Shown piece by piece: positions 1-6,032 of a stretch of DNA of 20,366 bases. The DNA is taken from contig JANYJT010000179.1 of the NCBI GenBank assembly GCA_025358395.1, positions 1-20,366 on the forward strand, in the 5' to 3' direction. A model generated the notes under the pieces. The model saw only the letters and a program-made list of their open reading frames with translations, ran no database searches and had not been told where the DNA came from. The position numbers were made by a program, and so were the translations under genes. Each line of letters begins with the position of its first letter. The stretch's first letter is position 1. The stretch comes from Bacteroidia bacterium (GTDB taxonomy: Bacteria; Bacteroidota; Bacteroidia; Bacteroidales; Prolixibacteraceae).

Positions 1-667
1 CGCCCGGTTTGCGGTTCACCTTTTTAAACAATGCCGCACCAACTGCGATATCACCACTTCCACCCACGATGGCGTTGTTGGGATAGACACCAAATGGAGT
101 AAAAAATGCGTGCATACTTCCGCCCAGACCTTTGTTAAAACCGGTTTCGCGGGCAAATATCTCAGCCAAGGTGCCATACACCAGAAACTTTCGACCCAAC
201 TCTTTCACGGAACCCGAAAAATTCTTTTGAACAATCTTCAGAATAACCCCATCAAAGAATGTCTCCATTACTTTCATCAAGTCGGAATCGCTCAGCTTTT
301 GAATTGCGCTCAGGCCTTTGGCGAGAATCTCACCATGACTGCGGTGTGAGCCAAAGATAAAATCATCGACCGTCAGGGTGTAGGCCATACCGACCGCTGA
401 AGCTTCCTGACCAATGGACAAATGCGCCGGACCGGGGTGGTCGTAAGGGACACCACTGTACTCACCGGTTGTTTTGATGAGGTTCAGCATGGTCTCAAAC
501 TCACGAATCACCACCATGTCGTGGTAAATACGGATCAGATCGTCGTCGGAAAAAATCTTTCGTTCCTCTTTGATGGTCTTTTTATACTGATTAACCGGAA
601 TCGGTTTGAAGGTGATTTCGCCGGCTTTTCTGGCTAAACTAGGGTCAATAAACTGGACTTTTGGCAT
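1..667 (-). CDS. 2-oxoacid dehydrogenase E1 component, alpha-type N-terminal part (partial, runs off left edge)
   Basis: Thiamine-diphosphate E1 enzyme that decarboxylates a 2-oxoacid and passes the acyl group to the lipoyl arm of E2. The ATG lies at 667 on the minus strand and 222 codons stay open to the window edge. The N-terminus reads [16 protein letters not shown]. Further in are the E1-alpha-like segments [18 protein letters not shown] (about 83-100), [14 protein letters not shown] and [10 protein letters not shown], then [15 protein letters not shown] near the edge. The GDG...N thiamine-diphosphate motif would lie beyond the window. About 70 residues separate the [12 protein letters not shown] and GGSMHAFF segments, which are close together in classic PDH E1-alpha, so this is the longer E1 form. 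It is the third gene of an E2-E3-E1 order, 148 bp after lpd, and that gap is filled with repeats. No Shine-Dalgarno is visible. Substrate (pyruvate, branched-chain oxoacid or acetoin) cannot be decided. Whether a beta domain is fused downstream is not visible. Confidence 0.85.
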   Translation of the reverse strand, partial: MPKVQFIDPSLARKAGEITFKPIPVNQYKKTIKEERKIFSDDDLIRIYHDMVVIREFETMLNLIKTTGEYSGVPYDHPGPAHLSIGQEASAVGMAYTLTVDDFIFGSHRSHGEILAKGLSAIQKLSDSDLMKVMETFFDGVILKIVQKNFSGSVKELGRKFLVYGTLAEIFARETGFNKGLGGSMHAFFTPFGVYPNNAIVGGSGDIAVGAALFKKVNRKPG

Positions 668-815
668 ACTAAAAGAGTTATGAGTTATGAGTTATGAGTT
701 ATGAGAAGGTGGATGATGGGAGAGACTGCAGAGACAAGGCATGCCTTGTCTTCTCCATAATCCATAATCCATAATCCAAAATCCAAAATCCAAAATCTCA
801 AATTATTACACAGGG
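668..815. repeat. Intra-operon spacer built of heptamer tandem repeats and a palindrome
   Basis: The spacer between lpd and the E1 gene is mostly repeats. GAGTTAT is repeated four times at 675-702. Six heptamers follow at 754-795: three TCCATAA and then three TCCAAAA. Between them, 732-751 is a perfect 20-bp palindrome with AGAC...GTCT ends. No coding frame or clear promoter was seen. The two tandem arrays share a 7-bp period but not a sequence. Confidence 0.85.
732..751. repeat. Perfect 20-bp palindrome, GAGAC/GTCTC-framed
   Basis: AGACAAGGCATGCCTTGTCT equals its own reverse complement. The outer AGAC...GTCT frame matches the palindromes around and inside the transposase gene at 5166-5610, but the core is AAGGCATGCCTT instead of GCATAATTATGC. 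It may be a sister repeat type mobilised by a related RAYT enzyme (inference). It would form a hairpin in the dehydrogenase operon mRNA just upstream of E1. Confidence 0.8.
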
Positions 816-2180
816 TTAGAAACCGAAAATGGTTTCCTTAAATATTTCGGAGACCGTTGGGTGCGGGAAGACGACTTCTTCCATTTCTTTGAGTGTCATC
901 TCCATTTCGATGGCCATACTGGCGCCGTAAATCATTTCGCTGGAGGGATTTCCAAGCATGTGAACACCAAGAACCTCTCCATATTTTTCGCCAACCAGAA
1001 CTTTACATAAACCGCTGCCACCCTCATTTTCGGCAATGAATCGACCGGCGAAAGCCATTGGAAGTTTCACGCATCGATAGGCAATATTTTGCTCTTTGGC
1101 TTTCTCTTCGGTGAGTCCGACACCCGAAAATTCGGGATTGGTATAGACCACGGCCGGGATGGCATTGTAACGCATCCGGTCGTTTCTGCCGGTCAGGTTG
1201 TTCACTACCACCTCGCCCTCCCGGCTGGCAGTATGCGCAAGGAGTGAGAATCCGGTTACATCACCTGCTGCAAATACATTGGGAACATTTGTCTGCATCT
1301 TTTCGTCGACTTTGATGCCCCCTCTGTCGAGTTCGACATTCAGATTTTCGAGTCCAAACCCTTTCGTGACAGGCTTGCGACCGACACTTACCAGGATTTT
1401 GTCTCCGGTAACAGATTCTGTTTTGCCTGCTTTTTCGAAGATCACAACGTTACCTTTCACCTCAATAACTTTGGCAGAAAGATGGAAAGTAATGCCTTTT
1501 TTGGTATACATCTGACGCAACATCGTGCTCATTTCAAGGTCCATACCGGTCAGGATTTCGGGAAGCATCTCTACAATCGTCACCTGTGTTCCAAGTGAAT
1601 TGAAAAAACTTGCAAATTCCAATCCGATGACCCCTCCGCCAATGACGACAAGAGATTTAGGGAGCTCTTTCAGCTGAAGGATTTCGCGGTTGGTGAGAAT
1701 TGTCTCATTCGGCATTCCCAATCCAGGAATTGGGGGAACAAAAGCTTCAGAGCCGGTACAAATCAGCAGATTTGCAGCCTCAATTTCGTCATCACCGGCA
1801 GTTATTGTGATACCGGAAGCCGAACGACCTTTGATAAATGCTTCGGTCTTCAGTACATCAACGTGGTGCTCTTTCATTTTTAGTCCGACGCCACCAACCA
1901 ATTTTTTAACCACCTTCTCTTTTCTTGACATCATCTTGCCAAAATCGAAAGTGACCTCTTTGGCATCTACTCCATATTTTGAGGCGCCTATCGCATTGTC
2001 GTACAATTTAGCGCTGTATAAAAGTGTCTTGGTAGGGATGCAGCCCTCGTTCAGGCAGACACCACCCAATTCACTTTTCTCGATCAGGACCACTTTGAGT
2101 CCTTTGTGTCCGGCGCGTTCAGCTGCCACATAACCAGCAGGTCCACCACCGATAATTGCCAGATCGTAATTTTTGCTCAT
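816..2180 (-). CDS. lpdA: Dihydrolipoyl dehydrogenase (E3)
   Basis: FAD enzyme that reoxidises the dihydrolipoyl arm of E2 and makes NADH, in the cytoplasmic 2-oxoacid dehydrogenase complex. The protein has 454 residues, within the usual family length. It shows the FAD-binding GGGPAGYVAA (11-20), the redox-active disulfide CLNEGCIPTK (C42 and C47), the NAD-binding GGGVIGLEFA (181-190), the second FAD-contact segment VFAAGDVTG, and the C-terminal HPTVSE with the catalytic H440-E445 pair. All key residues are intact. The start lies 18 nt after the E2 stop, so the two are cotranscribed. Because it sits inside an E2-E3-E1 operon it is most likely the dedicated E3 of that complex; it could also serve other lipoyl complexes of the cell. 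Confidence 0.97.
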   Translation of the reverse strand: MSKNYDLAIIGGGPAGYVAAERAGHKGLKVVLIEKSELGGVCLNEGCIPTKTLLYSAKLYDNAIGASKYGVDAKEVTFDFGKMMSRKEKVVKKLVGGVGLKMKEHHVDVLKTEAFIKGRSASGITITAGDDEIEAANLLICTGSEAFVPPIPGLGMPNETILTNREILQLKELPKSLVVIGGGVIGLEFASFFNSLGTQVTIVEMLPEILTGMDLEMSTMLRQMYTKKGITFHLSAKVIEVKGNVVIFEKAGKTESVTGDKILVSVGRKPVTKGFGLENLNVELDRGGIKVDEKMQTNVPNVFAAGDVTGFSLLAHTASREGEVVVNNLTGRNDRMRYNAIPAVVYTNPEFSGVGLTEEKAKEQNIAYRCVKLPMAFAGRFIAENEGGSGLCKVLVGEKYGEVLGVHMLGNPSSEMIYGASMAIEMEMTLKEMEEVVFPHPTVSEIFKETIFGF

Positions 2181-2198
2181 GTTGATTATTCTTAAATA

Positions 2199-3521
2199 TT
2201 AAAGTTCAATGGTTAAGTTTTCGATTTCTGTCGCAATTTGTTTCAAAAATCGTGTGGCTTCTCCACCATCGAGCGCCTGGTGGTTGTAGGTAAGGCTCAA
2301 TCCCAGATGCGGAACGAAGCCGTATACGCCATCTTCCAGCTCTTTTGGCCTGGGAACGATGGTATTAACGCCAAGAATGGCGGTCTGAGGTAAGTTGATG
2401 ACGGGGGTAAACATCTCAACGCCATAATTTCCAAGATTTGAGACGGTAAATGTTGCCGCTTCCGATGCAAGTAAATCAGGATTGACACTTCCATTCTTAC
2501 AAGCGGTTGCAACCTCGCGTAATTGGTTGGAAAGTCCCTGGATAGAAAGGTCATCCGCATTGCGAATAACGGGAACCATTAATCCGCGGTCCGTATCCAC
2601 GGCTATTCCAAGATGTATCTTTTTGAAATATTTCATGGAATCATCCATGAAGTGGGTATTCACCTGAGGGTATTTCTTCAATGCCTTAATAACGGCGAAG
2701 CAGATCATATCGTTCAAAGTGATATTGGTCGGATAACCTTCGCCTAGCGCCTTTTTGACAACTTTACGAAGGTGGGAAATTTGTCTCGCATCGGCGGATA
2801 AATGATGGGTAAGTTGTGCCGAATTCTGCAAAGAATTGAGCATCGCTTTGGCAATCAGTTTCCGGATATTGGACAGCTTTTTGATTTCAAATTCATCATG
2901 AGAAACAGCAGAGGGTTGTTTAAGATCTTTTGCTGTAATAGTTCCTCCGAGTCCGCTGCCTGTACAATCGGAGCAGAGTTGCTCCTCTTCCGCTTTCTTT
3001 TTTGCCAGCGGAGTGATCTTGGGTTTTGAGGAGATAACAGCCAGGACATCCTGTTCCAATATCCGGCCTTTGGGTCCCGAGCCTTTAATTCCCGATATCT
3101 GAATGCCTTCTTTGGCCACCAATGCTCTGGCACGGGGTGAGATAAAGCTACTATCTGACGAGGAGATCTCATCCGTTCCAACTTTGGTTGAAACCTCTGC
3201 CTTTGCCTCCGACATCTTTGCCTCCCGATCAATTGGACTGACATTTTCCGAAACAGCTACCGGTGATGAGGCAACAGTCTCACCCGGAATTCCTATCACA
3301 CACACCTCTTTCAGCACCGGCACTTCATCACCTGAACTGTAATTAAATGCAAGGATCGTTCCGTTTACAGGAGCAAACTCCTCAAACGATGCTTTATCTG
3401 TTTCGTATGCAAACAGAAGCTCACCCTTTTCAACATTGTCACCAATTTTTTTTGGTATCTCGGTTAAAATGCAACTTTCGACAGATTGCCCTTGCTTGGG
3501 CATGATCACAATGGTAGCCAT
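2199..3521 (-). CDS. Dihydrolipoamide acyltransferase (E2) of a 2-oxoacid dehydrogenase complex
   Basis: Core subunit of the complex: it carries the swinging lipoyl arm and transfers the acyl group to CoA. The 440 residues divide into a lipoyl domain (about 1-80) with the lipoylated lysine K43 in ETDKASFEEFAPVNG, a linker, a peripheral-subunit-binding domain (about 127-162, SPRARALVAKEG...GPKGRILEQDVL), a second and more divergent copy of that domain (about 169-202, TPLAKKKAEEE...GGTITAKDL), and the catalytic domain (about 208-440) with the H414-x3-D418 signature NHQALDGG. The second binding domain contains a C183/C186 pair. It is the first gene of the operon; the ATG is at 3521, just downstream of a TAATTTTG -7 element and preceded by AAGGAT. 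It is divergent from a GntR regulator. The acyl substrate cannot be fixed from sequence alone. Confidence 0.95.
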   Translation of the reverse strand: MATIVIMPKQGQSVESCILTEIPKKIGDNVEKGELLFAYETDKASFEEFAPVNGTILAFNYSSGDEVPVLKEVCVIGIPGETVASSPVAVSENVSPIDREAKMSEAKAEVSTKVGTDEISSSDSSFISPRARALVAKEGIQISGIKGSGPKGRILEQDVLAVISSKPKITPLAKKKAEEEQLCSDCTGSGLGGTITAKDLKQPSAVSHDEFEIKKLSNIRKLIAKAMLNSLQNSAQLTHHLSADARQISHLRKVVKKALGEGYPTNITLNDMICFAVIKALKKYPQVNTHFMDDSMKYFKKIHLGIAVDTDRGLMVPVIRNADDLSIQGLSNQLREVATACKNGSVNPDLLASEAATFTVSNLGNYGVEMFTPVINLPQTAILGVNTIVPRPKELEDGVYGFVPHLGLSLTYNHQALDGGEATRFLKQIATEIENLTIEL

Positions 3522-3534
3522 ATCCTTTTTTTTA

Positions 3535-3565
3535 CAAAATTAAATATTTCAACTTGTAAATACAA
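3535..3565 (-). promoter_or_regulatory. Promoter of the dehydrogenase operon (Bacteroidota type)
   Basis: Read on the minus strand, TTG at 3565-3563 is followed after exactly 20 nt by TAATTTTG at 3542-3535. This matches the known Bacteroidota -33 TTG / -7 TAnnTTTG arrangement. Transcription would begin only a few bases before the E2 start codon, giving a very short leader. Confidence 0.6.
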
Positions 3566-3567
3566 GT
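3552..3567. promoter_or_regulatory. Probable GntR/HutC-type operator over the dehydrogenase promoter
   Basis: ACTTGTA-AA-TACAAGT has perfect 7-bp inverted arms. TTGTA...TACAA palindromes resemble known operators of HutC-subfamily GntR regulators, and the adjacent divergent gene encodes one. The palindrome covers the -33 TTG and part of the spacer of the operon promoter, so binding should repress (inference). Confidence 0.65.
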
Positions 3568-3656
3568 AACAATCAAAAATATTTTTACATTTTTAGCATA
3601 AATAAATTTATATATCTGATTATATGCTATTTAAAAATTATTTTATATTTTTTTCA

Positions 3657-3666
3657 TGTATTTACA
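3657..3666. promoter_or_regulatory. Possible second, weaker operator near the regulator's own promoter
   Basis: TGTA-TT-TACA shares the inner TGTA...TACA arms of the 3552-3567 palindrome but lacks the outer bases. It ends 22 bp before the -7 element of the regulator gene. This would fit autoregulation; in this AT-rich spacer a chance 4-bp-arm palindrome is also possible. Confidence 0.35.
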
Positions 3667-3688
3667 AATATTACAAATAAAAATATTT

Positions 3689-3696
3689 TAACTTTG
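3689..3696 (+). promoter_or_regulatory. -7 promoter element of the GntR gene
   Basis: TAACTTTG fits the Bacteroidota TAnnTTTG -7 consensus. It lies 32 bp before the GTG start of the regulator gene. No good -33 TTG is seen at the expected distance. Confidence 0.5.
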
Positions 3697-3728
3697 CCGA
3701 TTGCAAGTTTTCAAGTGAAAAACGAAAA

Positions 3729-4463
3729 GTGAAAAACGAACAACTGGCAGAATACGCGGCAGTCTTGCCACATCATAGCAAAGTCTATGAAATATTGCGG
3801 CAACATATCAACGAAGGAGTTTATCTGGAGGGAGATTTACTTCCTTCTGAAAATGAATTAAGCGCGCTTCATAAAGTTACCCGACCAACGATCAGGAAAG
3901 CACTGGATAGGTTATCAAACGAAGGTTTCATTGTTCGGCACCAGGGAAAAGGCAGCATAGTGAAAGGCGCGCCAAAGGGAGTCGGCATTCTATCTATGAA
4001 AGGAACAACTTCCGCCGTAGGCAAAGAAAATTTGCTAACGCGCATAATTGTTGAACCGGAAATTCGCAGCTGGAACGAGGCATTCTCATTTTCCCTTTCT
4101 CGCGTAGAGCAGGAGTCGGGCTGTATTTATATGGAGCGGCTCCGATTGGTCAACAACAAGCCCGTGTTTTTTGACATTACCATGATTCCCAATATCAATT
4201 TCCCCCGGTTTATCGGAAGAAATATGGAGAATAAATCGTTGTTTGATGTCCTGAGAAAAAATTACCGGCTGGAGGTAAAGGGAGGTGAACAACGGATTCT
4301 TGCCATCACAGCCGATGAACGTTTGCAAAAATATTTCGGCGTTCCTGCCGGTCATCCAGTGGTTCAGCTTAACAGGAAAATCGAGACCAACCGGGAAGGT
4401 ATCTATCTTTACAGTCAGGTATTTTGCAATACGGATGAATTTGTACTCTCCGGAAATTTTTAG
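3729..4463 (+). CDS. GntR-family transcriptional regulator, HutC subfamily (wHTH + UTRA)
   Basis: Ligand-responsive DNA-binding protein that probably represses the divergent dehydrogenase operon. The 244 residues hold an N-terminal winged helix (about 16-79), with LLPSENELSALHKVTRPTIR and ALDRLSNEGFIVRHQGKGS typical of GntR, followed by a UTRA-type effector domain (about 100-240). The start is GTG; no in-frame ATG occurs before residue 90, and the DNA-binding domain needs the upstream codons. The GTG lies in the second copy of a 14-bp direct repeat (3715-3728 and 3729-3742), so an out-of-frame GTG sits 14 bp upstream. The spacer to E2 contains a TTGTA...TACAA palindrome on the operon promoter, the sort of site HutC-type proteins bind. 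The ligand is unknown; a pathway intermediate of the dehydrogenase is the natural guess (inference). Confidence 0.9.
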   Translation: MKNEQLAEYAAVLPHHSKVYEILRQHINEGVYLEGDLLPSENELSALHKVTRPTIRKALDRLSNEGFIVRHQGKGSIVKGAPKGVGILSMKGTTSAVGKENLLTRIIVEPEIRSWNEAFSFSLSRVEQESGCIYMERLRLVNNKPVFFDITMIPNINFPRFIGRNMENKSLFDVLRKNYRLEVKGGEQRILAITADERLQKYFGVPAGHPVVQLNRKIETNREGIYLYSQVFCNTDEFVLSGNF

Positions 4464-4491
4464 AGAAAGTTTAAAATGTTTTGAGGGTTTG

Positions 4492-4560
4492 AAAAGTTTG
4501 AAGGGTTACGGACTGCAAACAATTCAAACATTATATTCAACTCAAACCCTTCAAACTTTT
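4492..4560. terminator. Candidate bidirectional terminator between convergent genes
   Basis: Perfect 16-bp inverted repeat AAAAGTTTGAAGGGTT (4492-4507) and AACCCTTCAAACTTTT (4545-4560), with a 37-nt loop. It lies between the stop of the GntR gene and the stop of the convergent RidA gene, and ends in a T-run on both strands. The loop is long for a classic intrinsic terminator, and the TTTGAA-rich arms resemble low-complexity repeats, so terminator activity is inferred. Confidence 0.55.
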
Positions 4561-4562
4561 TA

Positions 4563-5027
4563 TCAGTCGCGAAGTTCGAAGATGGCTTCAATTTCTACCG
4601 TACAGTTAGATGGAAGTCCGGCAACGCCGAATGCGCTTCGGGCTCCTACTCCATTTTCAGAGCCGAATACCTCTTCCATTACCTCGCTGCAACCATTAAT
4701 TACGTAGGGGTGCTTGTCAAAGTCGGGCGTAGAGTTGACCATACCCAGAATCTTTATTACCCGCTTCACTTTATTCAGCGAACCGAGTTCGTGGCGTAAC
4801 GTGGCAAGCAAAGCCAATCCCACATTTCGCGCGGCCTGTTTGCCTTCGTCCATCGTCAGGTCCGACCCGACTTTCCCGGTAATCAGGCTTCCGTCGGCTC
4901 TGGCGGAAACATGTCCGGAGAGATAGGCTATCTTGCCAACAATCACCATTGGGCGGTAAAGACCTTTTGGCGCCGAAACGGGCGGTAGTTGCAGTTTCAA
5001 TTGTATTATTTTTGTATCGTAATCCAT
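4563..5027 (-). CDS. RidA/YjgF/YER057c/UK114-family protein
   Basis: Small protein of a trimeric family; characterised RidA members hydrolyse reactive enamine/imine intermediates of amino-acid metabolism to 2-oxoacids. The 154 residues are a little longer than E. coli RidA and fit the YjgF-like side branch. Visible landmarks are YLSGHVSARADG, VKRVIKILGMVNSTPDF and, near the C-terminus, GARSAFGVAGLPSNCTVEIEAIFEL, which contains the conserved arginine of the active site (about R129). The gene converges on the GntR regulator across an inverted repeat and is separated from the dehydrogenase operon by that regulator. A link to the 2-oxoacid pathway is plausible but only by position. No promoter of the TAnnTTTG type was found in its AT-rich upstream stretch. 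Confidence 0.9.
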   Translation of the reverse strand: MDYDTKIIQLKLQLPPVSAPKGLYRPMVIVGKIAYLSGHVSARADGSLITGKVGSDLTMDEGKQAARNVGLALLATLRHELGSLNKVKRVIKILGMVNSTPDFDKHPYVINGCSEVMEEVFGSENGVGARSAFGVAGLPSNCTVEIEAIFELRD

Positions 5028-5165
5028 TGTATATGATGGTTTTACTAATGCTATATATTTGATTTATAAATATTTAAATTCAATTTTAACCGATTATTTG
5101 ATTACGTAAATATAACTCAATATTTCGTCTGCATCATTATAAATGATCCATGATTAATTCATTGT

Positions 5166-5189
5166 AGAGACGCATAATTATGCGTCTCT
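5166..5189. repeat. REP-like perfect palindrome, 24 bp
   Basis: AGAGACGCATAATTATGCGTCT followed by CT is perfectly self-complementary over 24 bp. The same core recurs at 5266-5285, 5314-5333, 5541-5562 and 5589-5610, around and inside the RAYT-type transposase gene. This association is the hallmark of REP repeats and their tyrosine transposases. Confidence 0.85.
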
Positions 5190-5252
5190 GTCCACATTTT
5201 CACAAATCCATGAGGAAGATGCAAATTTTTCTGTCTCTATCTGCATAATTGT

Positions 5253-5337
5253 AATTCAACGTTGAAGACGCGTAATTATGCGTCTCTACCCAAACAATTC
5301 AATTCAACGTTGAAGACGCGTAATTATGCGTCTCTAC
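5253..5337. repeat. Two identical 37-bp direct repeats, each holding two palindromes
   Basis: The units at 5253-5289 and 5301-5337 are identical over 37 bp, with a 48-bp period. Each starts with AATTCAACGTTGAA, which contains the perfect 12-bp palindrome TTCAACGTTGAA. Each continues into AGACGCGTAATTATGCGTCT, the REP-like palindrome with one mismatch (CGCG instead of CGCA), and ends CTAC. The shared mismatch shows that one copy was made from the other. Confidence 0.85.
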
Positions 5338-5399
5338 GATGAATGCATATTATACTTCGCAATGTTCGTTTTTTACCTACAAAAACCATATATTTAAAT

Positions 5400-5981
5400 A
5401 TGGACAGATATTTGGATAAATTCAGAACTGCCTCCTCTCGATTAAAAGGATACGATTATGGTTCTTCAGGAATTTATTTTGTTACCATATGTACCAAAAA
5501 TCACCTGCATTATTTTGGTGAAATCAAATCCAACTTTGTAGAGACGCATAATTATGCGCCTCAAATTTTGAATTGGGATCATGTAGATGAGACGCATAAT
5601 AATGCGTCTCTACGAGTACATTTTCTTTATTCGGTGATTGGGGAAAAGGCCATTGAATTTTGGAAACAAATACCTCAACATTTTCCGTTTGTTGAACTGG
5701 ATGAATATATTGTAATGCCTGATCACATTCATGGAATGATCCGTATAAACAAACCAGAACAAATTGGTTGGTATCCAAACAAATTCGAACCACAGGCCCA
5801 AAATCTTGCCTCGATTATTAGGGGTTTTAAATCATCTTTAAAAAAATATGCCACTCAAAATTTGATCGATTTTGAATGGCAAAGTCGCTATTATGATGAA
5901 ATAATCAGAACAGAAGAAGCTTTTAACAACATTCGTTCATACATACAGAATAACCCGGAAAAATGGTGCGCTAAAGACTAA
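5400..5981 (+). CDS. RAYT-type (IS200/IS605-like Y1) transposase with two REP palindromes inside its reading frame
   Basis: REP-associated tyrosine transposase: a single-strand DNA endonuclease of the HUH/Y1 type. From the ATG at 5400 it has 193 residues. RLKGYDYGSSGIYFVTICTK (14-33) is the typical N-terminus, P107-DHIH-G holds the HUH pair H109/H111, and SYIQNNPEKW holds the catalytic tyrosine Y181. An upstream in-frame ATG at 5343 would add 19 residues but begins just beyond the last repeat unit and lacks family resemblance. Residues 47-71 (VETHNYAPQ...DETHNNASL) are encoded by two palindromes at 5541-5562 and 5589-5610 with the core of the upstream repeats. They fall between GEIKSN and LYSVIGEKAIEFWKQ, where relatives normally have a short loop. 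The frame and all catalytic residues are intact, so the protein may still work. It is divergent from RidA and convergent with the PAP2 gene. Confidence 0.88.
   Translation: MDRYLDKFRTASSRLKGYDYGSSGIYFVTICTKNHLHYFGEIKSNFVETHNYAPQILNWDHVDETHNNASLRVHFLYSVIGEKAIEFWKQIPQHFPFVELDEYIVMPDHIHGMIRINKPEQIGWYPNKFEPQAQNLASIIRGFKSSLKKYATQNLIDFEWQSRYYDEIIRTEEAFNNIRSYIQNNPEKWCAKD
5538..5613. repeat. Pair of REP-like palindromes inserted in the transposase coding sequence
   Basis: Palindromes at 5541-5562 (one mismatch, GCGCCTC for GCGTCTC) and 5589-5610 (centre ATAATAAT) are separated by 26 bp. The whole block is framed by GTAGAGACG at the left and CGTCTCTAC at the right, the same frame as the upstream block at 5164-5289. 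This looks like one mobile two-palindrome unit (REPIN-like) rather than two unrelated insertions. Confidence 0.75.
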
Positions 5982-6032
5982 TCAATTTTCATCTGCAATC
6001 AGACAGAAATTGCATCATAACATCCCAAAATT

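Larger units (their letters stand above)
5028..5399. other. Intergenic region carrying REP-like palindromes upstream of the transposase gene
   Basis: The first 120 bp are AT-rich with nothing recognisable. From 5164 on there are three GAGACGC...GCGTCTC palindromes (5166-5189, and one in each of two 37-bp direct repeats at 5253-5289 and 5301-5337). The block 5164-5289 is bounded by GTAGAGACG at its left and CGTCTCTAC at its right. Confidence 0.75.

Noticed and set aside
1198..2133. Plus-strand reading frames opposite lpd
   Set aside because: They are antisense to a fully conserved lpd gene and show no family features.
5054..5061. TATATTTG on the plus strand as a promoter for the transposase gene
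   Set aside because: It matches the -7 consensus but lies about 340 bp upstream, beyond the whole repeat cluster, in very AT-rich DNA where such matches arise by chance.
5028..5340. CRISPR array in the palindrome cluster
   Set aside because: The repeats are self-palindromic, few, and tied to the transposase; there are no regularly sized unique spacers and no cas genes.
5343..5399. N-terminal extension of the transposase from the ATG at 5343
   Set aside because: The 19 added residues do not look like the family, begin just beyond the last repeat unit, and the usual family N-terminus starts at the ATG at 5400.
5994..6014. TGCAAT...ATTGCA inverted repeat between the transposase and PAP2 genes as a terminator
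   Set aside because: Only 6-bp AT-rich arms and no T-run on either strand.
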